From Akkermansia muciniphila (GTDB taxonomy: Bacteria; Verrucomicrobiota; Verrucomicrobiia; Verrucomicrobiales; V1-33): a stretch of 64,000 bases of DNA. Under the pieces are notes generated by a model, which was not told the origin of the DNA, searched no databases, and saw only the letters and a program-made list of their open reading frames with translations. This document shows, piece after piece, positions 1 to 11,537 of the stretch. The position numbers and the translations under genes were made by a program. Position 1 is the first letter of the stretch, and every line of letters begins with the position of its first letter. The stretch is from the NCBI GenBank assembly GCA_945861415.1, contig CAMAUV010000007.1:37855-101854 (forward strand), given 5' to 3'.

Positions 1-779
1 CTGCCGGTGGCGAGTGCGCCATTGAAACGCACGACAGGGGCCGCCCCAAAGTTTGTTCCGTTGATGGTGACTGTGCTGCCCGGTAGTCCGCTGAGCGGAG
101 TGAAATCATTGATGGCCGGAACCGGCCCGCCGCCTCCGTTGATGCTGTAGCTAACAGTAATGTCATCCACGCGCCAGTTCGCAGCACTTACTGATGTTCC
201 TATGCCGTTGTGGCCATAGAGACGGAAAGTAACGGCCTCAGACGAGGTAAAGGTTAGACCGGTGTGAGAGATAAGTCCCCATGCGCTCGCGGCTGGTGTG
301 GCACCACCGGCGATCACCGTTGCATACCCATCGCCGCTGTGACGCAGAGAGTAGCTAGTCGGTCCCGTGCCTGTGCGCCGGGTACCGAATTTGAGGGCAG
401 TAAACGAAAGCCCCGCTCCGCCATCGGGGGCAATCGTGAATTCAAAATAGCTCGTAACCGCAGCATCAAACGCACCTAGTTTACAGACCGTCTGCGCGTT
501 GCCATCCCCTGAGGCTCCCGTATATGCAGGCATTGGCGGAGTCCCGGAAACAGAGGGGGAAGTGGCGGAAAGCATGTCGGAGGTGCCGCCCACGTTGCCG
601 CGGGTGAGGGGACTGACTGTCACACCGACAGGCTGAGGCGCATCCGGGCTGTCTGTGAATTGATTTGCGGCGCCGAAGGACCAGTTCAGATCATTCGCCG
701 AAGCCGGAACGGCGAGAGCGGCGATGGCGCAGACGAAAGCCAAAATGCCCCCAAGTCGGCGGAAGAGGAAATGACGCAT
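1..779 (-). CDS. Secreted protein with TIG/IPT domain, 3' end outside window
   Basis: The reading frame is open from an ATG at 779 to the window edge (259 codons seen). It begins with an arginine-containing leader and a long hydrophobic stretch ending in PASA, a clear signal peptide, so the product is exported. Residues 25-205 are Gly/Ser/Thr-rich and look like a beta-sandwich; I recognise no named family there. The last visible part (PAINDFTPLSGLPGSTVTI, then GTNFG) is a typical IPT/TIG immunoglobulin-like repeat, common in large surface proteins. The C-terminus, where a PEP-CTERM or other sorting signal would lie, is not visible. It is divergent from the U32 peptidase gene. The function is unknown. 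Confidence 0.8.
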   Translation of the reverse strand, partial: MRHFLFRRLGGILAFVCAIAALAVPASANDLNWSFGAANQFTDSPDAPQPVGVTVSPLTRGNVGGTSDMLSATSPSVSGTPPMPAYTGASGDGNAQTVCKLGAFDAAVTSYFEFTIAPDGGAGLSFTALKFGTRRTGTGPTSYSLRHSGDGYATVIAGGATPAASAWGLISHTGLTFTSSEAVTFRLYGHNGIGTSVSAANWRVDDITVSYSINGGGGPVPAINDFTPLSGLPGSTVTINGTNFGAAPVVRFNGALATG

Positions 780-817
780 GGAGTTATGGGTTGAGGTTTA
801 ACAATAAGCTATGCAGA

Positions 818-882
818 TCTGCCCGGGAACGCAAGCCCGCTGCTGTAGCGGGACTGTCACGCTCACCCAGCCGGGAAGTTGC
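818..882 (+). promoter_or_regulatory. Possible compact cobalamin-riboswitch-like leader
   Basis: The + strand carries GGGAACGCAAGCCCG, then GCTGTAGCGGGACTGT, then CAGCCGGGAAGTTGC. The first two resemble the P3-P5 core of cobalamin riboswitches, and the last loosely resembles the B12 box. CCCGCT and AGCGGG around 837-853 can pair. The motif ends about 60 bases before the U32 peptidase start. The peripheral helices of a full riboswitch are absent, and U32 peptidases are not usual B12 targets, so this may be a truncated or different RNA. It is also compatible with a structure on the other strand upstream of the TIG protein. Confidence 0.3.
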
Positions 883-942
883 GGAGCACACCATCTCAGC
901 ACTTTCTATTCCAACGACTTGCACCCTTCGGCGGAGATGCGC

Positions 943-3399
<2,457 letters not shown>

Positions 3400-3463
3400 A
3401 TGCCGCCCTCATTCCCGGCGCAGCCTTAACGATTCAATAAGGTCTTTTTTCGGCTGTACCGGA

Positions 3464-4918
3464 TCAACCCGCTGGCGCCAGCGCCGCCGCGCTGACTTTG
3501 GGGTATAGGTTCGACAGCAACTCCACTGAGGCGCTCCTGAGTATGGCTTCGGCAGTGCCGACGAGGATTTCCGGGCGCGCGTCTTTTTCCGCAGCGCGCT
3601 TCCAGAGGGCGTCGAGTTCCGTTCGGTGGGTGGCGATGACGGCGCGGGCGGCGGGAGCCCAATGTGGGGGATGATCGCCGTCTTTCCATTCGCCGCGGCC
3701 GCGTCCAAAATGAGCCACGGCGAGATAGGTGATGAGCAGCAGTTCCGCCTGAGCAGCGAAGTGTTCCGTCGTCCAGCGCACGGCGTTGTCCTCGCCGCGG
3801 GTGAGGTTGTAACCCCGGGCCAGCAACCATGTGCCGACACCGCCAATGAAGAATCCGGCCACCGTACCGCCGCCAAAAGACATGCCTCCTGTCTTGATGT
3901 CCGCCAGCAATCCGCCAGCCGCCCCGCTCAGTGCCGCCCCCACCGTTCCCCACACTGACTCGTTGACCTTCTCTGGAACGCCGAAGGATTCCACCCCGGT
4001 GGGTTTGATGCTCTCGCTCGTATGTCCCTCTAGTCCGTGGAGTCTGATAATGTCGTCCGTAGCGGCGATGGAGCGTGTGGCGAGCCGCTCTGTGAGAACC
4101 CCGCGCGCCTCCTCCATTTCCGCATTCAACTGCTGGCGGCCCACACCCATTTTTTGCAGCAGCGATTCCTTGCTCACCGTCACGCGGTCCACCCCGCTAT
4201 CAGCTAGCTGGCGGCCCAGCGATTTCATGCTGCGCTGGAAGACATCCTGATTACGGGTGCGCCAAGCAAGGCGCAGGCGGTCAAAGGCCTCGCGTTTCCA
4301 TTCTGGCAGCACGTGAAAGATCACCTCCATGAGGGCTTCCTCCTGCACCCAGCAGCGCGCGAACGCATCCAGCCCGAGCACGGCTTTGACGATGCCGTAT
4401 TTTTCAAGCTGAAAGCGCCAGTCGGCCTCCTCCATTTCCTCCTCCAGAGCCGGACGCGGCGCACCGGTCTGATTCAGCAGGAGAATGACGGGCTTGCCGA
4501 TCCATGTGAGGATTTCCATTTCCATACCCACGTAGGCCGCATTGCTCGGGTGCTCGCTGGCATTGACCAGATATAGGACGATATCCGAATCCGACTGCAC
4601 ATTCTTGATCGCCTGCTGACTGCACCAGAGCGAGCGGTCGCGGAAACGATCCCACAACTGAGTCAGCATCCAGCGGATAGGGCTGGCTGAAAGGCGCAGA
4701 CGGCTGAGCAGCCGCGGGGTGCTGCCAAATCCGGGCGTATCCCACAATAACAGCCGATGGCCGCTGGCTTCCATCATGGAATAGGCCGTGGCCACATCGG
4801 TGACGTGCTCTTGGTCAGCGGCATCCCCAACGTCGCGGCGCAACAGTGTGCGGGCAAGCGTCGTCTTGCCCACGTTGGTGTGGGAAATCAGGCTGAGAGT
4901 GATGGCGGTGGCGGGCAC
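3464..4918 (-). CDS. DUF3482-type GTPase
   Basis: This 484-residue GTPase has a P-loop at residues 12-20 (SHTNVGKTT), the G3 motif DTPG at residues 60-63, and a helical C-terminal half. The C-terminal part contains a Gly/Ala-rich hydrophobic stretch (about residues 330-370) that could be one or two membrane-inserting helices. This layout matches the DUF3482 group of Era/TrmE-like GTPases. The usual G4 motif NKxD is replaced by NQTG at residues 149-152, so base recognition may be unusual. Its cellular role is not established. It lies 57 bp downstream of rapA on the same strand, so co-transcription is likely. Confidence 0.8.
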   Translation of the reverse strand: MPATAITLSLISHTNVGKTTLARTLLRRDVGDAADQEHVTDVATAYSMMEASGHRLLLWDTPGFGSTPRLLSRLRLSASPIRWMLTQLWDRFRDRSLWCSQQAIKNVQSDSDIVLYLVNASEHPSNAAYVGMEMEILTWIGKPVILLLNQTGAPRPALEEEMEEADWRFQLEKYGIVKAVLGLDAFARCWVQEEALMEVIFHVLPEWKREAFDRLRLAWRTRNQDVFQRSMKSLGRQLADSGVDRVTVSKESLLQKMGVGRQQLNAEMEEARGVLTERLATRSIAATDDIIRLHGLEGHTSESIKPTGVESFGVPEKVNESVWGTVGAALSGAAGGLLADIKTGGMSFGGGTVAGFFIGGVGTWLLARGYNLTRGEDNAVRWTTEHFAAQAELLLITYLAVAHFGRGRGEWKDGDHPPHWAPAARAVIATHRTELDALWKRAAEKDARPEILVGTAEAILRSASVELLSNLYPKVSAAALAPAG

Positions 4919-4975
4919 GGTGGCGGGTAAACTAGCGTGGTTTATGCGGGGTTTTATTCGTGGTCAAAGGCACCG

Positions 4976-7675
4976 TCAAACTTTGCGCAAGAGACGAACC
5001 GCATCCAAACGAAGCTGGGCGCCGGAGATGGCCGTGTCGAGGGCGGCAAGTTCCGCGCGTAGGGCGGCAATGTCGGCCGTGCTGATGTGATCGTTGAGTT
5101 CTCCCAGCGCAATAAGGCGCGCGATTTCCGCCTCTAGTTTTTCCACTGCCGTTTTGCGCGCTCTCTCTGTCAGGGTGGCGGCTTTCTTTCTGGCCAGCGC
5201 GCGGGCTTTGTCGAGCATTGCTGGGAGAAGCTGGTCGCGCATGGCTCCGGGATTGGCGATGACATGGGCCTCACCGGGCTCAGTCTTTGCTTTGAAAAGT
5301 CCGCGGTCCGCAGTCTGGTCGGCGAGCTCATGATCCACCACTACGCGTATGACGGGCGAGGCGAGGAATCGGTCGGCATGCAGCGCAGGCGGGGCAATGC
5401 ATTCAAGCACAAACACCGCTTCCAGAAGAAGGGCCGGACCAACTCCGGCCGGCCATGAGACCCAGGCGGCATTGCCCAATTCGCCGCCCAGCATCCAGTC
5501 CAGCGTGGCGCGCACGATGGGATGGTCCGCGGTTAGAAACGAAAGATCCTCGCGAGCAATAGCCCGGCTTCGGTCAAACGTCACGCTGTGCCCGTCTTCG
5601 GTAATTTCCGGCAGCGCATCCGTCTGCAGTTCGCCTGGCCGCAGCACGTAGCTGCGCAGCGAGTGGTCATCAATCTGCACACCCGCGCGATCAAGCAGCT
5701 TGAGCACAAACGCTTCGAACTTCCCGTCGGCATCGGCCTCGAGAATCGGCCCGATGATACTCTCCGCCAGCGCCGGACGGCAGGAGTTCTTTTCCAGCAA
5801 CAGGTCGTAGCCCCGGGCGAGTCGCTTATCCAATTCCCCGCGCAGTTTACGCGTGGTCTCGACCAGTCGCGCCAACTCTCTCTCTCTCCTTCCCTCCATC
5901 CCCAACACAGTCTCCAACTCCCCGCGCACCGCCGCCGCGATCTCCGTCGCCCCATGCACCGTGTGCTGGAAAGCATCCATGCCCTCGTGATACCAGCGCG
6001 CCAGCAATTCGCCGCGCGAGCCCTCTACATAGGGCACATGGATGTGAATAGTCGCCGTCTGCCCGATGCGGTCCAGCCTCCCAATGCGCTGCTCCAGCAG
6101 GCCCGGATTCTCCGGCAGATCAAAGAGCACCAGATGGTGAGCGAATTGGAAATTCCGGCCCTCACTGCCGATCTCCGAGCAGATCAAAACGCGCGCGCCA
6201 TCCTCCGCGGCGAACCACGCGGCATTACGGTCCCGCTGGAGCAGCGTGAGGCCCTCGTGGAAGAGCCCCGCGTCCACCTGAATCTCCTTCAGCAGCGCCG
6301 TGTGGATGCTCTCCGCGTGCTCCCGGCTGCTGGAGATGAACAGCAGCTTCGCGTCCTTCAGTTTTTTGAGCAGCGCCGCCAACCATTTGATCTCCGCGCC
6401 CTCCATGATAGCTTGCAGATGCACCTTCCGCTGCGGGAATCCCTTCATCGCGCGGCGCGAATTGCGGAACATCACCCGGCCCGGCCCAAAGGCATCCAGC
6501 ACGGCTGCAGCAAAGGCGGAACGGGCGGCGGCATCGCCTTTCTGCGCGGCATCGAAAAGCGTCTGAAGCTGCGAAGACTTCCCGGCAAAAAGTGCCCGGT
6601 CCTCTTTCTTGAGCGGCTTGCCGCTCTCTAGGCGGCGCAGCACCTCCGCAACTTCTTCATAGTGAGCTGACTCCTCGATGAACGCCTCCAGCGACGGGTA
6701 GCGCTCCGGGTCAAGAAGCCGCAGCCGGGCGTAGTGCCCCTCCGGCCCCAACTGTTGCGGCGTGGCCGTGAGCAGCAGCACACCCGGTGTCTTCGCCGCC
6801 AGCGTTTCCACCAGCGAATACGCTGCGGACCCCGTGCCACGATTCCACTCAAGGTGGTGCGCTTCATCTACGATGAGCAAATCCCAGCCCGCCTCCGCCG
6901 CCGCCGCGCTCCGCTCCTCCGATGCCGCCAGCCATTCGTTGCTGCAAAGCGCCAACTGGCTGTCGAGGAACACATTCCCCTCCGTCTCCTCGCAGCGCGA
7001 TTCATCCACGATGCTGAACTTCAAATGGAACCTCCGCAGCAGTTCAATAAACCACTGATGCACCAGCGCCTCCGGCACCAGAATGAGCACCCGCGACGCC
7101 CGGCCCGTGAGATGCAGTCGGTGCAGAATGAGCGCCGCCTCAATCGTCTTGCCCAGACCCACCTCATCCGCCAGCAGCACGCGCGGCGCGAGCCGGCCTG
7201 AGACTTCCGCGGCGATACTCATCTGGTGCGGCAGCAGGTCCACTCGCGCCCCGGCAAATCCCCGCACCGGCGATTGCCGCATCTTCGCACGCCGCAGAAG
7301 TGCTTCGAGCCGGAGCTTGAAGGCATCATCATCATCCACCCTGCCGACGCGCAGACGGTCGTCTGGTTTAGAAAACGACATGGCGGAGGGCAACTCGCGT
7401 TCGGGTAATTCGCCCTGCGTGGTCTGGTAAACGAGCAACCCGTCCACTTCCGTCACCGATTTGACCTCTGCGTCACCAATCCGGTCACCGCACTGAAACT
7501 TCACCCGCCGCAGCGGAGCAGAGCGCCGTGCATAACGCCGGATCTCGCCGCTGGCTGTAAAGTCGATACTCACCGTCTGCCCGTCGCAGTCCGTAATTAC
7601 ACCGAGCCCGAGTTCGGGTTCGCTTTCGCTAATCCAGCGCTGGCCGGGACGGAGGTCTTTAGAATTGGTGGACAT
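4976..7675 (-). CDS. rapA: RapA-like SNF2 ATPase recycling RNA polymerase
   Basis: This is an 899-residue Swi2/Snf2 ATPase. Residues 1-100 are an N-terminal tandem-Tudor-like region (GQRWISESEPELGLGVI). The Walker A motif is at 169-177 (ADEVGLGKT) and DEAHHLEW begins at 270. The second RecA-like lobe has GSEGRNFQFA and RIGRLDRIGQ (motifs V and VI). The order and the DEAHH-x-W signature fit RapA/HepA, which releases RNA polymerase stalled after termination. The length is slightly below the roughly 970 residues of the enterobacterial enzyme. It is followed on the same strand by the DUF3482 GTPase gene. A generic SNF2 helicase is the main alternative. Confidence 0.85.
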   Translation of the reverse strand: MSTNSKDLRPGQRWISESEPELGLGVITDCDGQTVSIDFTASGEIRRYARRSAPLRRVKFQCGDRIGDAEVKSVTEVDGLLVYQTTQGELPERELPSAMSFSKPDDRLRVGRVDDDDAFKLRLEALLRRAKMRQSPVRGFAGARVDLLPHQMSIAAEVSGRLAPRVLLADEVGLGKTIEAALILHRLHLTGRASRVLILVPEALVHQWFIELLRRFHLKFSIVDESRCEETEGNVFLDSQLALCSNEWLAASEERSAAAAEAGWDLLIVDEAHHLEWNRGTGSAAYSLVETLAAKTPGVLLLTATPQQLGPEGHYARLRLLDPERYPSLEAFIEESAHYEEVAEVLRRLESGKPLKKEDRALFAGKSSQLQTLFDAAQKGDAAARSAFAAAVLDAFGPGRVMFRNSRRAMKGFPQRKVHLQAIMEGAEIKWLAALLKKLKDAKLLFISSSREHAESIHTALLKEIQVDAGLFHEGLTLLQRDRNAAWFAAEDGARVLICSEIGSEGRNFQFAHHLVLFDLPENPGLLEQRIGRLDRIGQTATIHIHVPYVEGSRGELLARWYHEGMDAFQHTVHGATEIAAAVRGELETVLGMEGRRERELARLVETTRKLRGELDKRLARGYDLLLEKNSCRPALAESIIGPILEADADGKFEAFVLKLLDRAGVQIDDHSLRSYVLRPGELQTDALPEITEDGHSVTFDRSRAIAREDLSFLTADHPIVRATLDWMLGGELGNAAWVSWPAGVGPALLLEAVFVLECIAPPALHADRFLASPVIRVVVDHELADQTADRGLFKAKTEPGEAHVIANPGAMRDQLLPAMLDKARALARKKAATLTERARKTAVEKLEAEIARLIALGELNDHISTADIAALRAELAALDTAISGAQLRLDAVRLLRKV

Positions 7676-8572
7676 GAGTCTGTAATAACTCCTTCCACAT
7701 CATCTCCCCTCCTCGCCCGTCACCAGCGGAAATGTTTCTCGGTGTGTGCCTGCCGCGTGATGTCACGGCCTCGCATGTTCGCTCGGAACTACCGATCAAC
7801 GATCTGACTTCTCGACTGACAAGATGTCACTCATGGCGCGAACATGGGCAAGCAACTGCCACTTCGTCCTCATTTAGCGCCGACAAACAGGCGTCAAATT
7901 GGTGCGCCGATAGTTTAGGCGGGACATCAACGGCATGGATCGTTGGTGCCTGACTCAATGAAGTGGTGCTGCAGCAGACCGCTCTTAGCTCTGGAACGGT
8001 ATTGGAATGTCTACCTCTTTCAATTCAAGAAATCTTACTATGTAGCCTGAAGACCTCCGTTTGTGCCGCTTGGCATAAACATGCTCCACCTACTCAGTCA
8101 CCTCACCAAAATCTCCTTTGGCACCGATCAGATTTTATAGTCACTGGCGACAAACTCACAATGCAAGCACTCCGTGCCAACGGCGGGACATCCATTATCA
8201 TCTTTTGGCAATGCAAACGTGAGGCTGGGTATAAAGGCTTCTAGATATCTCCGAGAGACATTCAACCATCTGAAATTAGTTTCCATGCCCTTTAGTCGCA
8301 ACCAGCTTTCTAGCAGCTGCCGACAGAGCTTCTAACCGCTGGTCTGTGCTCCAACGTCACCCCCGCCGCGGAGGCTGCCGCTTGTGGCACCAAGGAGGGT
8401 GCCTTCAGAAAAAGATCGCAGTATCCAGTGCCTAGAGCGGGCGGGAAGGCAAGCTTATGAGTTCCCACGAACTAACAACGCGGGAAAATCACGCGATGCT
8501 TAAAATTAGTATTATTTCTTATAGACTTCCGGAGGCCTGATGGACTATGCTTGAACAATACCTCGAACGCCA
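7676..8572. other. Long non-coding stretch with one hairpin
   Basis: About 900 bp without a convincing gene. Short open frames here have no signal peptide, no conserved motif and no codon-position bias that I can see. A clean hairpin, GGCACC-AAGGAG-GGTGCC, is at 8386-8403, without a U-tract. The last 80 bases before the PEP-CTERM gene are A+T-rich and may hold its promoter. Confidence 0.5.
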
Positions 8573-8827
8573 GTGTTTCGTTGCTCAACACCGCTTCTCG
8601 CACTCGCTGCTACCGCCACTTTGGCGTTTGGCAGCGATGTTGCTCCTGTGCAGCAGGAAGCAGCCCCTCCAGAGGCTGAAATTGACGGTGTGAAGATGCC
8701 TGTGGGGCCGATGTTACAAAAGCCCATAGCTGCGGATTCACAGGAGGCTGCCGTAGTGCCGGAGCCAGTGCTGGCTTCTATTTTGGCTGCCAGCGCGGTT
8801 ATTTTCCTGCGCCGATCACGCCGTTAG
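8573..8827 (+). CDS. Very small PEP-CTERM protein
   Basis: This 84-residue protein has a GTG start. A TGA lies in frame at 8552 and there is no ATG between it and the coding part. An N-terminal hydrophobic leader (LLALAATATLAFGS) is followed by a short Ala/Glu/Pro-rich mature region. The C-terminus VVPEPVLASILAASAVIFL then RRSRR is a canonical PEP-CTERM signal: a PEP box, one transmembrane helix and a basic tail. Such proteins are processed by an exosortase, which is not in this window. The mature part would be only about 35 residues. No Shine-Dalgarno is obvious. The stop is one base from the next gene's ATG, suggesting an operon. Confidence 0.7.
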   Translation: MFRCSTPLLALAATATLAFGSDVAPVQQEAAPPEAEIDGVKMPVGPMLQKPIAADSQEAAVVPEPVLASILAASAVIFLRRSRR

Positions 8828-8828
8828 G

Positions 8829-9725
8829 ATGATGAGCGCCGGGCAGGAACAGGGGCCGGGCCGTGAGTCGGTTTTGGAATTGACGGGCGGTCATACGCTG
8901 GGCTGGAGGGAGTATGGCGAGCCGGATGGCGAACCGGTGATCTTTTTCCACGGCTGGCCGGCATCCAGTCCGCAGGGGATTTTCCTGCACCCCATCGGGC
9001 GTCAGCGGGGATTGCGGATTTTGTCAGTGGACCGGCCCGGGATCGGCCGCAGCAGCCGAATTTCGCACCGGAATTTTCTGCATGTGCCACCTCTGGTGGA
9101 TGAGTTGGCGGACAGTCTTGAACTGGGGAAATGCCGGGTGATCGGCGTGTCCGGAGGCGGCCCTTATGCGCTGGCTTGCGCGTGGGCCATCCCGCACCGG
9201 GTGCGCACGGCGGTCGTTTGCTGCGGCGCTCCACCGCTCGATTCCGTGGAGGCGCGAGGGCGGCTTCATGCGACGTATCGCGCGCTCCTTGCTATTCAGG
9301 AGCGCTGGCCGGTGGTGCTGCGCGCTCTGCTGGCACCGGCCATCACGGTGGCCCGGGTGCGCCCGCCCTGGCCGGTGATGAAACTGGCTTCTCTCGCTCT
9401 GGGACCACGCGACCGTGCGGTCATCGGTGACCGGGCGCGCTTTGAGGAATTCTACCCGTCCTTCCAGCACGCCATGCGTTCGGGAACCCGGGCCGTGCAT
9501 GAGGACGGCGCATGCTACTCCCGGTATTGGCCTTTCGATCCCGCCGAAATCGGGGTGCCGGTGCGCATTTGGCATGGCTCGCAGGACATAAACTTTCACT
9601 GGCAACTCGCCGAGAACTTGGCGGCGCGCATTCCGGGGGCTGCGTTCTTCAAGCGCGAGGAGGGACACTATTCTCTCCCTATTTTCTGCGTGGAGGAGAT
9701 TGTCGGCGACATGCTGGCGCTGTGA
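8829..9725 (+). CDS. Alpha/beta hydrolase
   Basis: This 298-residue protein has the alpha/beta-hydrolase fold. The oxyanion strand is followed by FFHGWP (residues 39-44). The nucleophile elbow is GVSGGGP with Ser108. An acid lies in GSQDINFHW and the catalytic His in REEGHYSLP near the C-terminus. The substrate is unknown; relatives are esterases, lipases and C-C hydrolases. ATG 8829 and ATG 8832 are adjacent candidate starts. It lies directly after the small PEP-CTERM gene and is convergent with nadD. Confidence 0.82.
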   Translation: MMSAGQEQGPGRESVLELTGGHTLGWREYGEPDGEPVIFFHGWPASSPQGIFLHPIGRQRGLRILSVDRPGIGRSSRISHRNFLHVPPLVDELADSLELGKCRVIGVSGGGPYALACAWAIPHRVRTAVVCCGAPPLDSVEARGRLHATYRALLAIQERWPVVLRALLAPAITVARVRPPWPVMKLASLALGPRDRAVIGDRARFEEFYPSFQHAMRSGTRAVHEDGACYSRYWPFDPAEIGVPVRIWHGSQDINFHWQLAENLAARIPGAAFFKREEGHYSLPIFCVEEIVGDMLAL

Positions 9726-9734
9726 ACCGGGGGA

Positions 9735-10331
9735 CTAGAAAGATTCAATTGGAGCGTATAATCCCTGTTTAAGCGCATAATCCTCAACGGATTGAACAAG
9801 CAAAGCAGAGCTCGACTTTCCCGTTGCCAGCAGGGCGCGAGCTGCGGTGGATGAACCCGGGAATTCGCCCTCAAGAAAATGAGTGCGCCAACCTAAGCGA
9901 GGTTCTGGGCGGACCCCGTCCCGGGCGAAGACTATGAAAGTCAGGTGCTCCCGCAGGAAATCGGCCCGAGCCCACTGATCCAGAGACCGCCACTGATCCT
10001 GCCCCATCAGCCAATGGAGGGTGGCGCGGGGAAATTTTTCGCGGAAAAACCCCACCGTTTGCCATGAATAGCTGGGACTAGGGCGCGGAAGCTCCCATTC
10101 ATCCAAGCCCGCCCACGGGAGCCGCTCCAGAGCCAGCCGAAGCATCGCCACCCGGTGTTCCGCCGGGGCTCCGGGCAACCTCCCTTTCAGCGGCGACTGG
10201 CGGCAGGGAATGAAAATCACCCGATCCAACCCGCACTGCTCCACTGCCGCAGCCGCAATGCCAGTGTGGCCAAGATGAGGCGGGTCGAACGAGCCGCCAA
10301 AGAGGGCGATTTGCTCAGAATTTCCAGACAT
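9735..10331 (-). CDS. nadD: Nicotinate-nucleotide adenylyltransferase
   Basis: This 198-residue enzyme transfers AMP from ATP to nicotinate mononucleotide to form deamido-NAD. The N-terminal IALFGGSFDPPHLGH carries the GxFxPxHxGH nucleotidyltransferase motif. FPGSSTAAR near residue 165 corresponds to the ISSTxxR motif, with an unusual Gly-Ser. ATG 10331 puts the motif about ten residues from the start, as is usual. A GTG at 10352 would add seven residues. Confidence 0.9.
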   Translation of the reverse strand: MSGNSEQIALFGGSFDPPHLGHTGIAAAAVEQCGLDRVIFIPCRQSPLKGRLPGAPAEHRVAMLRLALERLPWAGLDEWELPRPSPSYSWQTVGFFREKFPRATLHWLMGQDQWRSLDQWARADFLREHLTFIVFARDGVRPEPRLGWRTHFLEGEFPGSSTAARALLATGKSSSALLVQSVEDYALKQGLYAPIESF

Positions 10332-10420
10332 GTGTCCATCAATCACAGACACAAGGCCCGGGCAATGCCTGATTTCGGCCGGTAGAATTTCGAAAATCTA
10401 TATATTGCGCCCCAAAGCCA

Positions 10421-10449
10421 TTGACTCCACAAGATATGGTTGATAGAAG
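10421..10449 (+). promoter_or_regulatory. Candidate promoter of nrdR
   Basis: TTGACT at 10421-10426 is followed, after 17 bases, by TAGAAG at 10444-10449. The nrdR start is 18 bases further on, which would give a very short leader. Both boxes are imperfect. Confidence 0.25.
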
Positions 10450-10467
10450 CGGTGAGGAATTATTCAA

Positions 10468-10956
10468 ATGCGATGCCCTAAGTGCCATCAGGACGATGAT
10501 AAGGTGATCGACTCTCGGGCCTCCCGGGATGGCTCATCCATTCGGCGACGACGGGTATGCAACCAGTGCGAGCATCGTTTCACGACTTACGAAACGGTGG
10601 AACCCGGGGATCTGACGATTGTCAAACGGAATGGCAGCAGGGAGCCCTTCGACCGGGAAAAACTGCTGCGCGGGATCGTGAAGGCATGCGAGAAACGGCC
10701 GGTTAGTCTGACTGTTTTGCAGGAGTGCGCGGACAGTGTCATCGCAGAACTGGAAGGTGGAGGAACGCGTGAAATTTCATCTAAACTACTGGGAATACAA
10801 GTAATGGACCGATTGCACGGCATCGACCCAGTGGGCTACATACGCTACGCCAGCGTCTACCGGCAGTTTCAGGAAGTGGGGGAATTCATTGAGGAGATCA
10901 ACTCCATGGAGACCCGTGTACCGAACAGCATCAAGCATCCCGAACTAGCCCTCTAA
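10468..10956 (+). CDS. nrdR: Transcriptional repressor NrdR
   Basis: This 162-residue regulator of ribonucleotide reductase genes has a zinc ribbon with Cys3, Cys6, Cys31 and Cys34 (RCPKCHQDD, CNQCEHRF), followed by an ATP-cone from about residue 48 (IVKRNGSREPFDREKLLRGI). The tail ends YRQFQEVGEFIEEI, as in other NrdRs. The protein binds ATP/dATP and represses nrd operons when dATP is high. No ribonucleotide reductase gene is in the window. The next gene, 26 bp downstream, is probably co-transcribed. Confidence 0.95.
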   Translation: MRCPKCHQDDDKVIDSRASRDGSSIRRRRVCNQCEHRFTTYETVEPGDLTIVKRNGSREPFDREKLLRGIVKACEKRPVSLTVLQECADSVIAELEGGGTREISSKLLGIQVMDRLHGIDPVGYIRYASVYRQFQEVGEFIEEINSMETRVPNSIKHPELAL

Positions 10957-10982
10957 TTCAACTAACCTCGTCCAGACCAACT

Positions 10983-11537
10983 ATGATCGCGCTGCCTTCA
11001 CAACTTCCGCTGCTCCGGGTGGGGCGATACGACGTGCCTGCCTATGATGCGGACTGGGTGGAGGAGGGCATCCGGGATGCGGCCCGCGAAGCCGGCCACG
11101 ATGAGTGGTTTTTCGCTGCGGATATCACCCGCAGCGTCATGATCTACCTGCGTAGCAAATTTCCCGGCACGGTCATCACGCTGGAGGATCTGAACCGGCG
11201 CCTGCAGCAGATACTGACCAAAGTGGGCTTCAAGGACATTGGCACCCACCTTTGCCTCAATCCGCCCCGCATGCAGGTCAGCCTGCGCGATCTCGCCGAC
11301 GAGGCGGAAGGATATGAGTTGCTCTTTTTCCGGCTTCTCGAAGAAAGGCTGGGAGAAATCATAAACCTTGGTGCCCGCAGAGTCACGCTAAGTCATTCGC
11401 GCGACAGCGTGAAAAAGCTGCGTGCCGCCCACCATTGGAGCGGCAAATGTGAGGAACTGGAACAAGAAATCCTCGGATTCCTCAGGAAGCGCCTGCTCGA
11501 ATGCCCAGAGTGTTCCGTAGAAGTGCGCGCCAACTGA
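10983..11537 (+). CDS. Uncharacterised protein in the nrdR operon
   Basis: This 184-residue soluble protein has no signal peptide. Residues 15-85 (WVEEGIRDAAREAGHDEW, then an ITRSVMIYL helix and ITLEDLNRRLQQIL) have the helix spacing of an ATP-cone, and this segment may be a degenerate one; that is inference. The C-terminus has a CPEC pair (Cys176 and Cys179 approximately), too few cysteines for a full zinc finger. Its position 26 bp after nrdR suggests a linked role in nucleotide-dependent regulation. Confidence 0.6.
   Translation: MIALPSQLPLLRVGRYDVPAYDADWVEEGIRDAAREAGHDEWFFAADITRSVMIYLRSKFPGTVITLEDLNRRLQQILTKVGFKDIGTHLCLNPPRMQVSLRDLADEAEGYELLFFRLLEERLGEIINLGARRVTLSHSRDSVKKLRAAHHWSGKCEELEQEILGFLRKRLLECPECSVEVRAN

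Noticed and set aside
5588..6631. A 347-codon plus-strand frame inside rapA
   Set aside because: It is antisense to helicase motifs and lacks a leader or any family signal.
7963..8244. A 93-codon frame in the long gap after rapA
   Set aside because: It has no recognisable motif, ribosome site or plausible composition; kept as non-coding.
10421..10440. TTGACT with the nearby TATGGT as a promoter
   Set aside because: The spacing is only eight bases; the 17-base pairing with TAGAAG is preferred.
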